Assembly (NCBI GenBank): GCA_001931875.2
Contig: MSJH02000754.1
Coordinates: 1 to 12,371, forward strand
Length of the DNA: 12,371 nt
Source: Byssochlamys sp. IMV 00236
Lineage: Eukaryota > Ascomycota > Eurotiomycetes > Eurotiales > Thermoascaceae
Reading direction: 5' to 3'
In this document: positions 9,401-12,371 of the stretch, one piece after another
Position numbering within the stretch: the stretch's first letter is position 1
Layout: each line of letters starts with the position of its first letter
Position numbers and translations under genes: made by a program
Notes under the pieces: generated by a model
The model's database searches: none
The model's input: only the letters and a program-made list of their open reading frames with translations
Told to the model about the DNA's origin: nothing

Positions 9401-9406
9401 TTTATT
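9401..9406 (-). terminator. Polyadenylation signal candidate of MIX17
   Basis: AATAAA on the minus strand 45 nt downstream of the MIX17 stop; a second copy lies at 9389-9394. Both sit in the 3' UTR of the opposite gene. Confidence 0.45.
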
Positions 9407-9424
9407 GTTTAAAAAAAGAAAGAA

Positions 9425-9430
9425 AATAAA
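9425..9430 (+). terminator. Polyadenylation signal of V-ATPase subunit C
   Basis: Exact AATAAA 43 nt after the stop codon, 20 bp before the stop codon of the convergent MIX17 gene, so the cleavage site probably falls within or beside the MIX17 coding end. Confidence 0.5.
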
Positions 9431-9450
9431 GGCAAAAATATATGACACTT

Positions 9451-9963
9451 TTAATATTGAGATGCCATCTGTTGGCATTGTTTAAGTGCGTCTAAATACC
9501 ATTTACAAGCAGACATATCATTGTTTGTTGCATCAAGACATTGAGTAAATGCCTTTGCATCAGCTTCACATGAATTCTTTACATTTTCTGATGATGCTTG
9601 GTATGTTTCTTGTTGTTGTTGTACTTCTTCTGGTTGATGACTACTACCAAACATGGATGAAATACCATTAGCCATTGTATGTCCAACAGCAGAACCAACA
9701 GCTACGCCTGCCGCAGTGGATGCCACTAGAAAATTATAAGTATTTTATCTTTTTTTTTTTTTAATTATTTACTTACTTTGGCCAAATAATCCTGGCTGAC
9801 GATGCTGCGCTGCTTCGGAAGGTTGTCTTTGTTGTTGTTGAACTGGTGCATGTTGCTGTGGAGGGGGAGCATGGGTATGTGCACTTCTAGTTTGTTGATG
9901 AGATGGTCCTGAAGGGCGAGCAGGTCTAGCAGCAGGACGGGAAGATCTAGAGGAACGAGGCAT
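9451..9963 (-). CDS. MIX17: CHCHD2/CHCHD10-type twin CX9C mitochondrial protein
   Basis: Two exons, 9963-9777 and 9725-9451, joined across a 51-nt intron (9776-9726), give 153 residues. The junction codon restores GLFGQMASTAAGVAVGSAVG, the conserved hydrophobic Gly/Ala core of animal CHCHD2/CHCHD10 and yeast Mix17. The N-terminus (MPRSSRSSRPAARPARPSG) is Arg/Ser/Pro-rich and fits a mitochondrial targeting sequence; a Gln/Pro-rich low-complexity part follows. The C-terminal CHCH fold has both CX9C pairs (CEADAKAFTQC and CKWYLDALKQC), the disulfide signature of proteins oxidised by Mia40 in the intermembrane space. Family members act in respiratory-chain and cristae maintenance; the exact role here is inference. 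It is divergent from the IF1-like gene and convergent with V-ATPase subunit C. Confidence 0.92.
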
Positions 9964-10134
9964 AATAAGAGAAAAAAAAGTACTAGTTATTTATCATTAG
10001 CACGCATGAATTTATATACTATTTTAAACCTTGAATTTGATTGGTCCACTTTTTAAATGCGGGCTAGTACGGAAAACGTATGCGTCAAAAGTATTAAGGA
10101 ACTCTTTCTTTTTTATTCTAGTACATTCGTTCAA
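9964..10134. promoter_or_regulatory. Shared divergent promoter of MIX17 and the IF1-like gene, with one CCAAT box
   Basis: Between the MIX17 start (9963) and the IF1-like start (10135) there are at most 171 bp. A CCAAT pentamer lies at 10040-10044 (CCAAT on minus, ATTGG on plus), 77 bp from the MIX17 start and 91 bp from the IF1-like start. In fungi the HAP/NF-Y complex binds CCAAT and controls many mitochondrial genes, so one site could serve both genes; that is inference. Confidence 0.5.
10078..10121 (+). other. Candidate 5'-UTR intron of the IF1-like gene
   Basis: A GTATGC donor at 10078 and a strong pyrimidine-rich acceptor ending TTCTAG at 10121 define a 44-nt intron. Removing it shifts the upstream ATG (10057) out of frame, so if it is spliced, translation must start at 10135. 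If it is retained, an ATG at 10057 reads through in frame and adds 26 residues. Confidence 0.4.
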
Positions 10135-10338
10135 ATGAACCACACTGACGCTAATTTGTCAAAGCTTGATTTAAAAGGAAAGGCTGCCGAGAATGAATAT
10201 GTTCGAAAGAAGGTACACGTATGCGTATGTGTGTGTGTGTGATATCCAAACTAACAATAGTTTAAGGAACTTGAACAACTCAAGGCACTGAAAGCATCAT
10301 TAGAAAAGAAGCAACAAGAGGATAAACAACATCAATGA
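10135..10338 (+). CDS. Short mitochondrial F1-ATPase inhibitor (IF1)-like protein
   Basis: Exons 10135-10212 and 10267-10338 give 49 residues; an in-frame ATG at 10057 would make it 75. The core GKAAENEYVRKK joined to ELEQLKALKASLEKKQQ aligns without gaps to the inhibitory helix of IF1 (animal pattern QAEEERYFRARAKEQLAALKK), sharing Ala, Glu, Tyr, Arg, then EQL and ALK. IF1 enters the catalytic interface of F1 and blocks ATP hydrolysis when the membrane potential collapses. The C-terminal part after the core is shorter than in yeast or animal IF1, so the usual dimerising coiled coil is mostly absent. The 49-residue form has no obvious presequence. The intron (10213-10266) contains a (TG)7 run and has two in-frame acceptors, TAG at 10260 and AAG at 10266; the second fits the family and the branch-point distance better. 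The family call is from memory of the motif. Confidence 0.6.
10228..10241 (+). repeat. (TG)7 dinucleotide microsatellite in the IF1-like intron
   Basis: Seven TG units lie within the intron 10213-10266, after a purine-pyrimidine alternating start. Probably length-variable between strains. Confidence 0.8.
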
Positions 10339-10355
10339 TTAGGAAAATAATATAC

Positions 10356-10364
10356 TTTAATAAA
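10356..10364. terminator. Overlapping opposite-strand polyadenylation signals (IF1-like and ERG5)
   Basis: On plus, AATAAA at 10359-10364 lies 21 nt after the IF1-like stop. On minus, ATTAAA at 10361-10356 lies 15 nt after the ERG5 stop. The two hexamers overlap in the 37-bp gap between the convergent stops. Confidence 0.45.
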
Positions 10365-10375
10365 AAAAAATGGAA

Positions 10376-12177
10376 TTAAGCAATAACTGTAGTATTAGTA
10401 TCATTAGTGTAAGTTCTAGGTCTGAAGCTCATGATGCAGCCATCTTGAGGATAAATAGTAGCAAAAATAGATATATCGTCACTCTTTTCTGTGCGCGTGT
10501 GAGTCCATTCCATTTGAAGGGTTGCTTGAGCAATGACAGCCATCAAGTGCATCATGGCGTATTCTCTTCCCAAACAGTGGTGAGGACCGTTACCGAACAC
10601 CATGAAATTCTTGGGATGCTTTTCCGCAGTTCCATGTGGGCCCCAACGATCGGGATCGAAAGCGTCAGGATTAGGATAAACAACAGGATCATGAAGGGCA
10701 GGATAGGTGGTAGGGATAACCATGGCTGTATATAAGTAAAAGTTTTTGTTAGCTCGCTTCTCCGTGCTATCTTTAGCAACTTACATTTCTTGGGAATGGT
10801 GTAGTTGGGAGTAATGGGCCAATCACGGACGGTTTGATAAGGAACCATCAAGACAGGAGGACGAAGACGAAGGATTTCTTTGACAACTTGACGCAAATAA
10901 GTTGATTCTTCCATCAATTCCAAAGTTAATTCTTGATGAACGTTTCCATTTCTCAACTTCATTTGTTCTTGATAGACCTTTTCCAAGACATCTGGATGAT
11001 CAGCTAACAATTGGAAGGCCCAGGTAAGAGCAGAAGAAGTGGCATCTTGAGAGGCAAAGAGGAAAGTCAAGATGGTCAAGGCAATTTCACGGTCATCAAA
11101 TTTTCTTGGTGCAGGCTTTCCGGCCTTTTCACATTCTACTTCGTACTCGGCCATGGAGTTGATCCATGCGTCCATCATGGATTTAACAGGCTCACCCTTG
11201 GCCATACGGACACGACTATCCTTGATGCATTCGATGAATTGTTGGACAATGAACTTGCGAGACTGAATGGCCTTGTAAACCTTGGTGCCTGGCAAAGGAA
11301 TGGGGAAATTGACAAGTTCTAAAGCAGCTGTGATATTAAAGTATTCTTCAGAGATACGAGTGGCTATCTCATCAGACATGTAATCGCCCAAAAAGACACG
11401 GAGAGAAGCTTCCATGTTGATTTCACGGAAGCGTAGTTGGTATTGCTCAGATTTACCGTTCAGCGAAAGCCACTCGGTAAAATGCTTTTGATAGACTTTT
11501 TCCTGAATGGGAATATAAATACTGAAAATAGAAAATGAGCGGCATTCTCCTTTACTGTTTATAGTAAGAACTTACCCAAGTGCCTTGCGTGTAAAGAGAA
11601 CGTTGAGGCCTTTTCTATAGTCAACGTGTGCTTTTCCACTCAAGAATACCCAATTGTCAGCACATAAGATATGCTTCATTGAATCAACAACAGCAGGTTC
11701 CGCATAGGCGGGTGCGTTGAGGATCTTTCGACTGAGTTCACAAGTTGAAGCGATAACAACGAATCTGCGGAATTACATAATCAGTTACCATGGTACCCAG
11801 GGGAAAGTTTTTTTTTTTAAAGTTACCTATCAAATACACTCACACAAGATAGTTCGCCACTCTTCCACTTGCTCATGTAACCTTCAAAGGTGGGATAGAG
11901 AGAGTCCAAGAAGGCGCCGATGATAGGGATTTTAAAGGAAGGACCAGGTAAAGATTTTTTCTTTCTCAGGTAAACATATTGCTCGTAAGCAAATAAACCA
12001 ACGATAGCAGAACAAACAATGGCAGTTGTCGAAGGTGGTGAATGAAGGGCTTGTGTGACGAACGAATTGATTGCGTTTTTAGCAGATTCGATTGAACGAG
12101 GATTAAATAGGCTATGGTTCCCAGTTAATAAATGAAAAGATATATCATCGTCTGTTCGTTTACCTTGTTGAAGACAT
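10376..12177 (-). CDS. ERG5: Sterol C-22 desaturase, cytochrome P450 CYP61 (ergosterol biosynthesis)
   Basis: An ER-bound P450 that introduces the C22-C23 double bond of the sterol side chain, late in ergosterol synthesis. Exons: 12177-12164, 12111-11827, 11764-11576, 11521-10785, 10725-10376, giving 524 residues, a usual CYP61 length. After a short N-terminal region there is a membrane anchor (about 34-53), the Pro-rich hinge [12 protein letters not shown], the CYP61-type FREIN and [14 protein letters not shown], the I-helix [13 protein letters not shown], the ExxR motif in [16 protein letters not shown], then PTTYPALHD and FDPDRW, and the haem loop [13 protein letters not shown] with Cys459 as the axial ligand. 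The first exon is only 14 nt; the frame upstream of 12111 has no ATG without it. The stop lies 37 bp from the convergent IF1-like stop. Confidence 0.95.
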
Positions 12178-12371
12178 TTGATTATGTAAATAAATAAATA
12201 GTATATCAAATCAGATTATATCTCTCTCTTTTTTCTTTTTCTGATTTTCTATCGTCTCTCTCTCTTTGTCTCTGCTCGATGTTTGGAAAAGAGAAAAAAA
12301 GAAATAAAAAAAGGGGCGCTTTTATTTTTTTAAAGGGGAAACAAAAAAAAAAAAAAAAAAAAAAAAAAAAT
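12178..12371 (-). promoter_or_regulatory. ERG5 upstream region to right edge
   Basis: No gene is visible. On the coding (minus) strand the 70 bp before about 12210 are purine-rich (GAGA runs). Further up, two CCCCT/AGGGG pentamers (around 12313-12316 and 12335-12338 on plus) resemble the stress-response element core of fungi; with five bases each this is weak. The region ends in 28 consecutive A (12343-12370) at the window edge. Confidence 0.35.

Noticed and set aside
10370..10735. Plus-strand open frame opposite the ERG5 haem-binding exon
   Set aside because: The minus strand carries clear P450 motifs over the whole stretch; the plus frame has no family resemblance.

Overview
The window looks like nuclear DNA of a filamentous fungus, most likely an early-diverging (Mucoromycota/Mucorales-type) species. 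The signs are very short GT-AG introns (48-80 nt, most 50-60), closely packed genes, AT-rich intergenic DNA, an ergosterol-pathway P450, and protein sequences that match fungal families. The placement is inferred from gene style and family resemblance, not from a marker gene.

I rebuilt six multi-exon genes by hand, choosing splice sites that keep the reading frame and restore family motifs. From left to right: (1) minus strand, 4069 to beyond the left edge, a very large secreted mucin-like protein (at least 1,320 residues) with a signal peptide, an Asp tract, a His/Trp-rich patch, Thr/Ser/Pro-rich stretches and several tandem-repeat families; (2) 4103-5044, about 0.9 kb without a recognisable gene; (3) minus strand, 7491-5045, an 11-exon gene for a 626-residue protein that joins a calponin-homology (CH) domain, a Cdc7/Cdc15/SepH-like protein kinase and a C1-type zinc finger; (4) plus strand, 7916-9382, V-type H+-ATPase subunit C (382 residues, 7 exons); (5) minus strand, 9963-9451, a CHCHD2/MIX17-type twin CX9C mitochondrial protein (153 residues, 2 exons); (6) plus strand, 10135-10338, a short protein resembling the mitochondrial F1-ATPase inhibitor IF1; (7) minus strand, 12177-10376, sterol C-22 desaturase ERG5/CYP61 (524 residues, 5 exons), with its promoter running to the right edge.

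Gene arrangement: the kinase and the V-ATPase subunit are divergent across a 424-bp spacer. MIX17 and the IF1-like gene are divergent across at most 171 bp containing one CCAAT box, and both encode mitochondrial proteins. V-ATPase C/MIX17 and IF1/ERG5 are convergent pairs with stop codons only 68 and 37 bp apart, so their 3' UTRs probably overlap. Apart from the MIX17/IF1 pair, I see no functional cluster; most of the genes are housekeeping.

The parts most worth a second look are the CH-kinase-C1 fusion, with its HCD catalytic loop and a GC-AG intron, and the repeat-built surface protein. I found no RNA gene, transposon, CRISPR array or defence-like system.
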